From Nemertoderma westbladi (Eukaryota; Xenacoelomorpha; Nemertodermatida; Nemertodermatidae): a DNA stretch of 30,069 nucleotides. The notes beneath the pieces were generated by a model. The model had not been told where the DNA came from, made no database searches, and was given only the letters and a program-made list of their open reading frames with translations. The stretch spans positions 1 to 30,069 of the forward strand of contig JAUCBJ010005242.1 in NCBI GenBank assembly GCA_032718475.1, written 5' to 3'. This document shows positions 8,429-18,490 of the stretch, piece by piece; position 1 is the first letter of the stretch; each line of letters opens with the position of its first letter. The position numbers were made by a program, and so were the translations under genes.

Positions 8429-10111
8429 TTGAGTCGTGGTCTGACTGTTGAAAAGATGTTGAAGTATAATCGCTGGTTCCATGGGCCCCCATCTTTGAAG
8501 GAAATACAAAATTGGTACAATGCTTCTCTCTCTGGAATTATAGCTAACACTGGCTTGACTATGACATCAATGAGTTGCCAGGTGAGACCTTTAGTGGACA
8601 ATATATGCCAACTTCCAATTGACAAGCTGATTGATCATTTCTCATCATGGAACAAGGTTGTTAAATCAGTTGCTTGGTTTCTTCGAGTTAAAGTCTACTT
8701 GAAGTTAAAGGTATCTGGACTTGCCAATCAGGCATGTTATGAACGGCTACAAGTCCATGAGGTAGATAGTGCTGAGGAAATAGTAATATAACATGTTCAG
8801 CAGGTGAACCTTGTTCCTGAATTATCACACCTTCATAAGGGAGATTTGGTGAACAGTAACAGTCCACTCTTTCGTTTAAATCCATTCCTGGATGAAAAGG
8901 GAATCATTAGGCAAGGATCTGGTTTATCTGAGTCTTGTCTACCGTATAGTACTAAGTTTCCAATAATCCTTCCAAAGGATGTACATATGTCACGAATCAT
9001 TATTCGCCATGTACATCAGACTATTGCTCATCGAGGTGTTGATCATGTCTTGGCAGAATTACGAAAACGCTTTCAGGTGATCAGCGATAGGAAAATGTAT
9101 GTGATGTATAAGATCATGTGTGACATGTAAACGACTAAATGCTATTAGAGCAAAACAGATTATGGCCCCTTTGCCATATGCACCCCCTTTCACAGTGGTG
9201 GGAGTAGATTATTTTGGACCAGTTTTTGTAGAAAGTGGTATAAAATCAATGAAACACTGGGGAGTAGTGTTTATTTGCCTGAAGACCCTCGCAGTTTATT
9301 TGGATCTTGTTGATTCTGCAAATGCAAGTTCGTCTTGCAAGTTCGTTAACTAATGTAGTTCGTCGGTTGATCAGTCACCATGGTGCTGTACAACAGATTT
9401 TGTCAGATAATGGCACAAGTTTCACTGGTGCTAATTCCGAACTTCGTAAATTGGCTGAGAAATTGAAAGATACAAAATCTGGTGGAATCTGGTGGAAATC
9501 TGATGGTCGCTAAACTAATTCAGTGGAAGTTCCAACCACCCTTAGCCCCTCATATGTCGGGAGTTTGGGAAAGGATGGTTCGTTCCGTGAAACGAGCTGC
9601 AGCAGCTATTTTAGGGCAATCATCCTTCACACACGATGTTCTGAGAACAACATTATGTGAAGTTGAGAACATTATAAACAGTCGTCCTATTTGCCCTATC
9701 TCAGATGATCCTGAAAGCTTGGATCCTCTTACCCCTGCCCATTTTCTTCTCCAGAATCCAATTGATAAACTTCCCAAGATGGAATTTGCAGATTGTGATT
9801 TATTCTCCCGTAAGACTTGGAGAGTTGCCCAGGCACTAACAAAGCGATTCAAGAAGAGGTGGTTGGAAGAGTTTCTTTCAACTTTAAAACAGAGACAAAA
9901 GTGGTGGAAACCGAAACGAGATTTCCTTAAAGGGGATTTAGTTGTAATGGTGGATATGACAAAATCCAAGGTAGAATGGCAAATGGGTCGTGTTGCAGAG
10001 GTATTTCCTGGTAGTGATGAGCATGTGAGAGTTGTTGACATACAAACGAATGAAAGAAAATTGTTTAGACGCCCAGTAAGCAAGATTTGTTTACTGGATG
10101 AGGCTCAGTAA
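8429..10111 (+). pseudogene. Integrase and DUF5641-like C-terminus of BEL/Pao pol
   Basis: The sequence is read in several frames. 8429-8791 covers the post-RNase H linker (SRGLTVEKM, WFHGP). 8804-9130 holds the zinc-binding start (IIRHVHQTIAHRGVDHVL, first His pair). 9120-9353 carries CKRLNA and the first catalytic Asp (TVVGVDYFGPV). 9307-9513 carries the second Asp (ILSDNGTSFTGAN). 9482-10111 carries the Glu (GVWERMVRSVKRA) and the chromodomain-like/DUF5641 tail with KTWRVAQALTKRFKKRW and WWKPKRDFLKGDLVVMVD. Two breaks coincide with short tandem duplications, GCAAGTTCGT at about 9325-9346 and TCTGGTGGAA at about 9478-9498. The order and residues fit an inactive integrase. Confidence 0.9.
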
Positions 10112-10271
10112 ATTAAGAATCACTAACTTTATAATTCTATTGTGTTATAAGAAATTGATAAGACATAAATTTAGTTTGACATCTAAGTCGTATTTGTATG
10201 AATTATCTACTTACCATAATAGGCAATTACTGTAGCTTGCCTGATATATTATAATTGAAAGTATTTTCGAT
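10112..10271 (+). other. AT-rich spacer between pol and the 3' reading frame
   Basis: About 160 nt without coding potential. It could include the polypurine-tract/LTR boundary in other elements, but no purine tract or LTR start is evident here. Confidence 0.4.
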
Positions 10272-11125
10272 ATGATGGATAGTGAACCAAGAAGTACCCT
10301 ATTACGTTTTCGACCGATACAGATGGGCCCAGCACCAGATGAGATAGTTAGATTCCCCACTGAAGGACATTTACAGAATCAGAAGGCCGAGAGACACCAG
10401 TTGATCTCTGCTGGTACTAGACAACGAAAACGTAGGAGGATGTACAACCCTACAGGAGAACACATTCCAGATGCTTTGCCCAGCCCAAAATGGCATAAAT
10501 TATGGTGCCATGACGTTACTACGTTAATGGAAAGCCCTCCACCAAGTCCAGGAACACCGTTACGGGATGAAGTAAACACTAACCCTCTCTATCCAGTAAG
10601 AGTTTGCCTGTTCCACCCAATCAAGTTAAGAGTTCGCCTGTCATCATTGAGCTGCTCGACAGCCAAGAAGAAACGCTCCTGCTGACACCAAAGTTGTTCC
10701 CTGAACCTCCAATAGTTCAGCGAGCATTACAAGGTGTCGACCCCGACCCTGGGCAGCTTTATTGGCGCTTACAGAAAGATCCATATCGACTTAGGTTTCT
10801 GGAATGCCACTAAAATTGGCTTCTTACGCCATTTAGTCGCTATCCCGACATCCCGATAGATGCTGGATATGTACCCTTTACCAAACACTGTTCTCCAGGA
10901 TGCTTGAGGTGTGGGCTTCCTAATTGCCCTTTAGCCCAATCGAAATGGAATAATGAGCTGGGACCACGACGATGTACATTATGCAAAGAGGTTGCGATCT
11001 GCCCCTATTGCAATGCATGCAGTCAACGCGAGAAGGATATGCGTAATTCTTTGCTCAAGTTCGAAAGGTTTGCTACAATCAATGAGTGTGTCCCTAATGA
11101 ATCGAAACAAAAGATGGGATACTGA
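10272..11125 (+). pseudogene. Unknown 3' reading frame with nine-Cys putative zinc module
   Basis: I do not recognise this protein. It reads in three segments: 10272 to about 10600 (start MMDSEPRSTLLRFRP, basic RQRKRRRM, Pro-rich PPPSPGTP); about 10590-10813 (PVIIELLDSQEETLLL, PDPGQLYWRLQKDPYRLRFL); and about 10815-11125. The first break lies near a CT-rich slip site and the second at a TAA (10811-10813). The last segment has HCSPGCLRCGLPNC, then CTLCKEVAICPYCNAC, giving Cys spacings x3, x2 and x4, then x2, x5, x2 and x2. A zinc-binding role is likely. Position after pol suggests an accessory ORF of the retroelement, replacing or lacking an env. A neighbouring host pseudogene is the alternative. 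I see no signal peptide or membrane helix. Confidence 0.5.
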
Positions 11126-11255
11126 TCCCTACGCAATCGCTTTGGGTTTCTTCCCTATACCGTCTAAGTGGAAGATGGATGGCAAGCTAAAGAACAGGTG
11201 TTTCAGTTACGATGATTTAGTTATAACAGAAGTTCATTATTATGATAAATAGATA

Positions 11256-12520
11256 ATTAATTATTATAAAATTGTGCTGTTTAATATTAATATAATTAAT
11301 ATTTTCTAGGTATTGCTTAATTTGAACAGAATTTGCTTGGGAACCCTTATTTTGGATAATTACTGTATCTGTGGATCAAGTTATCTGTGCGGTGCTTATT
11401 AACTATTTAAATTTAGTAATTATCAAAAAATATACTACTATAACCCCGTGAGACCAAGTTGCTGACTGTCTCCGATTCGCACGTAATCAGACATAAATTT
11501 ATGATTTTCAGGTATCACAACACCTCACTGATCAGCGATATGCTTGATAACTGACAACAGCCTCCTATATACATTGGAATTTTTAGCCATTATGTCTTCC
11601 ATTTTTAATTGGTAGTTGATGAGTACCTGTTTCCTCTGGGGAATACGGACCTGGGGTAGGGGTAGGTAGGGGGCTCACTGGATCAAGTCATCAGTAGACA
11701 AGCGTAACTGCCGAAAAAAACTTATATTTTTTTACTCTAACTAAGAACTTTTATTTTTATGCAATAATTATTAAATGTTAACTTCAATAATGTATTTGGT
11801 GTTATATTTTTCATGTTGGTTCTTTAGCGGTGGGTGGCAATAGGCAATGAGGAGGGGGGAATTGTCCTTGGAGGCAATTGTCCAATCCTAGTTCTAACCT
11901 TAAGAAAGAGGAGTTAACCACAAACACCAACTGGGTATAGTGTGTTTAATTATTTATATTTAAAACATTAAAGTAAAAAGTAGGCTAACGGATGGTGTAG
12001 ATTTCGACAACTGGGAGTGTATCATATTATAATTCTACTTTGTAAGTTTTCTGATTATTTCTATTTCCTATTTTTTCGTTTGTTTCTTTTATTTGCTAAA
12101 TGTCTCGACATTAAGTTCCCTCACTATTTTAATTTTTAATCCGTTCAAAATGAAATTTGACAGATATCTTTTGTTGGCTCTTATCAGCAACAACTCTTTA
12201 CTGCATCTACATTAAGTAAATTGGGCGTCAAAGATAATGGATTTTTTAAATAATATAAGGTTGAGTTGGGCGTGGTCATGGTCAAACCAGTCTGTATCAA
12301 ACGAGACTCAGTTCCTTAACTCAGTGCGCAGGGAAAATAAGGGAGCAAATAAGGGATCCATTTATCCAAGATTGGTGGCTGTCCATTGCCTTATCCCAAA
12401 AGGGAGAATTTTATATCAAAACAGAATTCGGTACGGAATAATACCTAAACGAACTTTCAAATGAACCACATCTGAAAATTTCTCTAACCCACCTACGATG
12501 TACTTCGCACTGCGTGGAAA
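11256..12520. other. AT-rich intergenic DNA
   Basis: No supported gene. It includes AT-only stretches (11262-11305) and a G-rich patch near 11850-11865. A 75-codon plus frame at 12237-12464 has no protein features. Confidence 0.45.
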
Positions 12521-12522
12521 TT

Positions 12523-13110
12523 GAAGCTGGTCGCTGGTCTCGTAAACCACGCCATTAACGTATATGCAGAATGTGTAACTTTGGTCTGGTCTCGTAAACC
12601 ACGCCATTACCGTATATGCAGAATGTGTAACTTTGGTCTGGTCTCGTAAACCACGCCATTAACGTATATGCAGAATGTGTAACTTTGGTCTGGTCTCGTA
12701 AACCACGCCATTAACGTATATGCAGAATGTGTAACTTTGGTCTGGTCTCGTAAACCACGCCATTAACGTATATGCAGAATGTGTGACTTTGGTCTGGTCT
12801 CGTAAACCACGCCATTAACGTATATGCAGAATGTGTAACTTTGGTCTGGTCTCGTAAACCACGCCATTAACGTATATGCAGAATGTGTAACTTTGGTCTG
12901 GTCTCGTAAACCACGCCATTAACGTATATGCAGAATGTGTAACTTTGGTCTGGTCTCGTAAACCACGCCATTACCGTATATGCAGAATGTGTAACTTTGG
13001 TCTGGTCTCGTAAACCACGCCATTAACGTATATGCAGAATGTGTAACTTTGGTCTGGTCTCGTAAACCACGCCATTAACGTATATGCAGAATGTGTAACT
13101 TTGGTCTGGT
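12523..13110. repeat. 52-bp minisatellite, about 11 copies
   Basis: The period is exactly 52 bp (for example CGTAAACC at 12541 and 12593). The unit contains GGTCTGGTCTCGTAAACCAC and CGTATATGCAGAATGTG. Copies are nearly identical, differing by single bases such as ACCGTA/AACGTA and GTGAC/GTAAC, which implies recent expansion or homogenisation. It is not coding. Confidence 0.95.
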
Positions 13111-13786
13111 CGAAAGCGAATTCCACTTCATTTTGGCATGCCTTTTATTTATAGACTCTCACTTCCACATATATCCCTCAATATTGATATACTTTTATAT
13201 ATATTTTTTTTTTTATTGATATACAGTCAATTATTTATTATCATCAATTTCAGGTCGGGACGGCAAAAACTTAGCAATATATTTATAATGTGTTAAAATT
13301 ACGAGCAGATACAATCCAAACCACTTAAATATGTCTCTAATAATTGTGCTTATATTTAATTTTTATGTGAATTCCATATATACTTATTAATTCGCGTCAT
13401 TCATCATACAGATTGTGGTCTCGAGAGTCTCTGTTCTAGTATCCTGATTATGTGTTAACCGTTTGCTTACACAGTGAAGCATGTTCTCTTTGCTACCGAA
13501 CATGACAACTATTTCCTCAACAAGAATGAAGTCCTCAGTATTATCTCTACACAACGGTGGCACGTTAAACGTTTACGAAGTCACTGGTAGAGGTAGTCGT
13601 GACCTATAACTTCTCACACGATAAGCGTTCTTGTGGCCCTTATCATATTTGGCAAAACAGCTGCGACATTGTTAGGAATTTTGGCAAGAATATTAAGTGG
13701 CATAGTGGGCATTGACTGCACCCCAAAATATTACATTGAAATTAAATCACTGACTTCAAAAACCACAAAAAAACTTTGAAAATCAT
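13111..13786. other. Intergenic, no supported gene
   Basis: AT-rich. One 38-codon plus-strand open stretch (13474-13590) follows a fair 3' splice-site-like TTTGCTTACACAG, but it has no partner exon and no clear family. Confidence 0.35.
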
Positions 13787-13898
13787 AGCTCTGTAGTGTG
13801 TTTCCTTCATGCCAAACACCCTTAACCAACTAGCTCTGTGGTGTGTTTCCTTCATGCCAGACACCCTTAACCAACTAGCTCTGTGGTGTGCTTCATTG
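13787..13898. repeat. 45-bp tandem repeat, about 2.5 copies
   Basis: AGCTCTGTGGTGTGTTTCC starts at 13787, 13832 and 13877. Units differ by single substitutions (AAACACC/AGACACC, GTAG/GTGG), and the last copy is partial. Confidence 0.9.
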
Positions 13899-14172
13899 GA
13901 CATCATTGATGACGTTGATCGTTGACATCATTAATCAACCAGACCTCAGACAGACAGTTTTGAGCGGGAAGATTTAAACTTTGAAGACAATTTTCTCGGA
14001 AAGATATTTTTACTCCTCTGCCAATTCTTAACCATAGTTTCTTGTAATTTTCTTCGCTCCATATGATAGGTAATTTCTTAAGCTTCGTTAAATTTCGGGC
14101 AGTTTTTTTTATTTCATAATATTTCCCCGTTCCCAAGTATTTTGTTTATGCAACCTTGCGTAAACAGAAAAC

Positions 14173-14189
14173 GGGGGGGGGGGGGGGGG
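14173..14189. repeat. Poly-G tract (17 G)
   Basis: A homopolymer in intergenic DNA. Similar tracts occur at 1487-1503 (C on this strand), 25468-25479 and 29376-29415, so long G/C homopolymers recur in this genome. Confidence 0.9.
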
Positions 14190-14289
14190 AGGTAGTTAGT
14201 AATTTACGGACATTTTAAACCAACAATCTGAAGGCAAACAGTAATTTGAGTTTTACTCGAATGACTTTTTGTGACTTGCGGTCTTTTCA

Positions 14290-14460
14290 TATTGCACGAC
14301 AGATTTAATAAATGCACCATATTCTGGAACATCATATAATTATCTCATAAGTAACTGGGCAACAATGCAAATCTCTATGATGATACTAGACCGCAGCTAT
14401 CCATACATAATCAAAATGTTCCAAAATATGGAGTATTTTTAATTAATAATATAATAAAAT
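14290..14460. mobile_element. Foldback/MITE-like element, diverged copy 2
   Basis: Inverted arms centre near 14374: CCATATTCTGGAACAT (14317-14332) against ATGTTCCAAAATATGG (14416-14431), 15 of 16 paired. The right arm carries a 26-nt segment (14396-14421) that matches 24 of 26 positions with 2008-2033 in the hairpin at 1755-2210. Both also share TTTAATAAAT.CAC and GGGCAACA. These are therefore two members of one inverted-repeat family. The outer arms are too diverged to fix the ends. Confidence 0.65.
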
Positions 14461-14820
14461 ATCCTCGCGCAGTTACAACGAGTTTGAGTTGACGTAAGTT
14501 CCATAAGCAAGATATATATTCCCGTAAAATTTCAATGAAAGACCCACAGAAAAAAGCAATCATGTGAAAATTTGTTTCAAAGGGAAAACGTGAAGTTTTA
14601 TTGTTTAATGACAAATAGTAGGCTACATAAATATTATTATTGTAATATAATACAGAGCGCATCAATAATTATTAATTATCATACGGTATATGAATGCTTA
14701 TACAAAGAACGCGTACTGCAAAAACTGTATTATAGTGGCCAATAATTCCCAAGAAGTATCTCCAATTTAATCCATTCAGAAAAATATTATTTATAGACTT
14801 AAATCTTATATCCCAATAAG

Positions 14821-14856
<36 letters not shown>

Positions 14857-15384
14857 CACCAACTCCAATAAAAATGTTAGATTTTGTAATAAATACTCGC
14901 AAATAATAAATACACGACCGTTTTAAATTAATAAATTAGAAGTTAGCGTGCAATGAATTTAACTTAACTTTTAGAACGCAACAATTAAAACTGTCCAGAA
15001 CAAAAATAAGTTAAATTAAGACAAAAAAAACTACATTGAGTTTTACATTCCAGAAATAATTAACAACTTTCAATATATAAAATACAAAATAATTAACAAG
15101 TTGAATGTTTGTTGTTTGTGTGTATAAAATTCCTTCAGAACGCCAAACAATAGTTAATTGCTGAATTATTTTACGCCAACACATATAAACCAATTGCACT
15201 ATAAGATTCTTACAAAGCTCAGATTCCATACTCAACAAACAATGTACAACTAAATATTAATCCACGGTTTAAAAAAAACTTGTAGAGTATCAAATAGACT
15301 TGTCGCAAAATTAAATAATCGCTATAATAATACTAAATAACTTGAGAACAAAACAGTAAAAAAAATATAATTTTCGCCATGGAA
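14461..15384. other. AT-rich DNA downstream of the ARID1-like gene
   Basis: No coding region seen. It includes a (TAA)n run at about 14822-14853. Part may be distal 3' UTR if the proximal polyadenylation signal is not used. Confidence 0.4.
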
Positions 15385-15390
15385 TTTATT
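15385..15390 (-). terminator. Candidate polyadenylation signal AATAAA
   Basis: AATAAA on the minus strand, 35 nt after the TGA stop of the ARID1-like gene. It would give a very short 3' UTR, so a more distal site is possible. Confidence 0.4.
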
Positions 15391-15425
15391 TATATACACA
15401 AATAGAATTGTAGGATAAAGTCGTG

Positions 15426-18400
15426 TCAGGATGATTGCAGCTCGTAAATTACACTGGCGAGTACTCGAAGGACCTGGTTGGGGAGTATAGATGACGTCGA
15501 TAGGCTGAGAAGACGCCAACGCTGTTGAGTGAACAACCAATGATTACTGGAAGAGGACACCAATCGATGGAGACAGAGCGCGGCTCGCACCATCATATCG
15601 AGACTCGGCCCAAACATCTCGAGTTGGTCCCGGTCAGCCTTACACAACCTCCGCTCGTCCACAGAGTTCGTCGCTTCTCCGTCCTCGATGTAGCTGCACA
15701 GTTGCGACACGATGGACCGCTGCTGCGAAACCAGTAGCAACGCCGATTCCCCGGCTAGCGACAAGTTGTGGAGCAGCACTAATGAGAGTTCGCGAATGGC
15801 TGGACACCTCCTGTCCCCGATGTTACTAACCAACGAACTAACCAAACGCTCCGTTCTACAATACGGCTTCATCGCCCAGATATAATCCACGTTGGTATCT
15901 AGGATACTGAGTTTAGCGAGGACTTCGATGGCTAGGCGTTGCGGAGTGATCGTAGAGTTCGAGGCGAAGGGGAGAGGGTCAACAGCGTAGGCCGAAGGAC
16001 AGATGGACCAATGGAGGAGACCGTCTAGCAACGGGATGGACAACGAGTCGGGGTACCTCGATATATCGAGATGGCCGGCTACGTTGGTGAGGATTACGAG
16101 GACGTTCTCTCGGAGCATGTCGAGACAACACCACTGGCGGTGGTTCGCCGTCACCGAGAGTTTGTCCTGCGCGGTATCGTCCTCGAGATTGGGGTCGCCC
16201 CCTGTCGTATCCGAGTGGAATCGCAAGGGTTCGTGCTCGTGGTGTAGGAGGAGGAGTCGCGATAAGGTTCGCATCAACCGGTCGTGTTTCCCGATGAGTC
16301 GCTCGTTCGAAGGGATGCAGGACAAACCGCGAACGATGTTGGACAAGGCCACGCAGCGATTCGCGTCCATTGAGTCGTTATCCGTTGCCATGGACAACGG
16401 CGCGGACACGTACTCCACGCTCTCATACTCCACCTTGGCGTCGCTATGACGACGTGACGTCGACAGGTAGGAGTTGTCATCGACGTAGGTCCGACTGTCG
16501 CGTATCCGATGGAACAACTCGGACTCGATGGAACCCATCGGGTTATCCAGTTTAGATCCGATTAACCCGTCGAGGTTAAACCCAGTGAACACGTCATCCC
16601 GACTGTCGGCACACACGTCGTTGCTATCGTTACAGTACCGAGTAACGCAGTTCGCCAAAGCCCGGACTCCATCACAAGGACCGCTCAAACTCGTTCCCAG
16701 GGTAACGTCTTCAACGGAGTTGGTAATACCAAATGTATACCCGTTACCGCATTCTGTAACTGTCTCCATTTTAGAACCATTACCGCATTCTGTAACTGTC
16801 TCCATTTTAGAACCATTACCGCATTCTGTAACTGTCTCCATTTTAGAACCAATACCGCATTCTGTAACTGTCTCCATTTTAGAACCATTACCGCATTCTG
16901 TAACTGTCTCCATTTTAGAACCAATACCGCATTCTGTAACTGTCTCCATTTTAGAACCATTACCGCATTCTGTAACTGTCTCCATTTTAGAACCATTACC
17001 GCATTCTGTAACTGTCTCCATTTTAGAACCATTACCGCATTCTATAACTGTCTCCATTTTAGAACCATTACCGCATTCTGTAACTGTCTCCATTTTAGAA
17101 CCATTACCGCATTCTGTAACTGTCTCCATTTTAGAACCATTACCGCTTTCTGTAACTGTCTCCATTTTAGAACCATTACCGCATTCTGTAACTGTCTCCA
17201 TTTTAGAACCATTACCGCATTCTGTAACTGTCTCCATTTTAGAACCATTACCGCATTCTGCAACTGTCTCCATTTTAGAACCATTACCGCATTCTGTAAC
17301 TGTCTCCATTTTAGAACCATTACCGCATTCTCTAACTGTCTCCATTTTAGAACCATTCCCGCATTCTGTAACTGTCTCCATTTTAGAAACGTTACCGCAT
17401 TCTGTAACAGCCTCTATTTTAGAATCGTTACTGCATCCGTTAACACGACTGTTCTCCTTCAAACCCTCTATCTCACTATCTGTACCACTTCCGCCACATT
17501 GTTCAATATTAACCGGAAGTGACGTTGATTGAGTTCCGGGTTCGGTTTTTACGCAGTTAGACAGGTTTCCGGGACTACAGCCACCAGTGGTGTTGCATTC
17601 CATCGGCTCGGTCTTTATTTCGAGTTTGAGAGAGACTGGGGAATCTGCGTTGGAGAGACACCCTGAGCAGCAGTTTGGAGTCCCAGTGTGGCACTCTGTG
17701 CCGTCACACACTGGTTTACTGTCTCCACAGTTGTTGGGTTTACAGTGGGTTTCTTTGGCAATGGGTGATTTACAGAGGCTATCAGTGATACTACCAAAAT
17801 GGTCACAATTATCAGGACCGCCACCAGATTCCTTACACCTTCTGTCTACGTCACAATGGTTTCCTTTGGTTCCGGAAGAGTTACAGTTGTCGTTAATCGG
17901 GTAGTGTGCCAGAGTTTGGTCCCTGACGTCTGTGGGAGATGGTTGGCAAGATTCACTGCCTGGCGACGACCAATCAGAATCGTCCAACTCCATTCCCGTT
18001 GATTTAAAACGTTTCCTAGGGGGCTCCTCGTCCGAGTGAAGTATAATATGGCAAAACTTGAGACGATCGGCTACAGCAGCTTCCACTTCCATCTCCAACT
18101 CCAGCACGTTGTCTTCTATGGCATCAGGGTCTGGGTTACAATCCTCCTCAAGTATAGTAACTCGACCTTTAGTGAAGCGGCTTTTAGTCACCCGGCCACT
18201 CACAGGTGACTCCTTCTCATTGGTAGAGTTTTGATCACGAGTCATACTAATTGGTTTATTATTCACGCATTGGGATGGATTAATCTGTTGTAATTGTTTG
18301 TAAATATTGGCGAGGCAGTGAGTCCAGTGGTCTATCAGAATGTCAATGAGTCCAGGGAGTTGGGCGAGCTGGAAGTTTCCGACAGTGTGATCATCATGAA

Positions 18401-18490
18401 GGAGGACATTGAGGGTGTTGATGGCCCAGGTTGTCTCCCCTAATAAACCCGATCGCAACGCCATCATAACCCTCACAGCTTCAACGTTAC
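15426..18490 (-). CDS. ARID1: ARID1 exon 14 (last): BAF250_C and repeat linker
   Basis: The acceptor TTTTTTCTTGTAG precedes GTAACGTT; phase 1 in, TGA at 15426-15428. It encodes residues 875-1895. It opens with VEAVRVMMALRSGLLGETTW and continues LAQLPGLIDIL (first BAF250_C block). A roughly 640-residue linker follows, holding an NLS-like PPRKRFKS near 1031, a Cys-rich stretch, IKTEP and VKTEP (SUMO-consensus-like), and 18 copies of ECGNGSKMETVT (about 1238-1457). The second BAF250_C block starts at RCVALSNIVRGLSCIP and includes CLDMLRENVLVILTNVAGHL, LLDGLLHWSICPSA and TPQRLAIEVLAKLSILDTNV, closely matching the vertebrate C-terminus. A single uninterrupted 3-kb last exon also occurs in vertebrate ARID1 genes. 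Confidence 0.95.

Larger units (their letters stand above)
4570..11255 (+). mobile_element. Degenerate BEL/Pao-type LTR retrotransposon
   Basis: The domain order is acidic coiled region, DUF1759-like gag, two CCHC knuckles, A17-type aspartic protease, reverse transcriptase with YVDD, RNase H, integrase (with D, D and E all present) and a DUF5641-like tail. This order is diagnostic of the BEL/Pao superfamily of animal LTR retrotransposons. The copy is dead: gag has several stops, the N-terminal part of RT appears deleted, and pol has an in-frame stop at 8426 plus at least five frameshifts. An additional broken ORF with a Cys-rich end follows pol. I found no LTR pair, primer-binding site or target duplication by eye, so both ends are approximate. 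Confidence 0.85.

Noticed and set aside
4570-11255. LTR pair for the BEL/Pao element
   Set aside because: TGTTATA occurs on both sides (about 4517 and about 10143), but similarity does not extend beyond a few bases, so no LTR is claimed.
12237-12464. 75-codon plus-strand ORF
   Set aside because: No domain, no codon pattern and no conserved motif. It lies in repeat-rich intergenic DNA.
13474-13590. 38-codon plus-strand open stretch (LFATEHDNYFLNKNEVLSI) after an acceptor-like TTTGCTTACACAG
   Set aside because: It vaguely resembles an EF-hand loop but is short and has no partner exon in the window. Too weak to call a gene or pseudogene.
16528-17532. 334-residue plus-strand ORF (LPHSVTVSILEP repeats)
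   Set aside because: It is a shadow of the coding 36-bp minisatellite in ARID1 exon 14. Only the minus frame continues into conserved BAF250_C on both sides.
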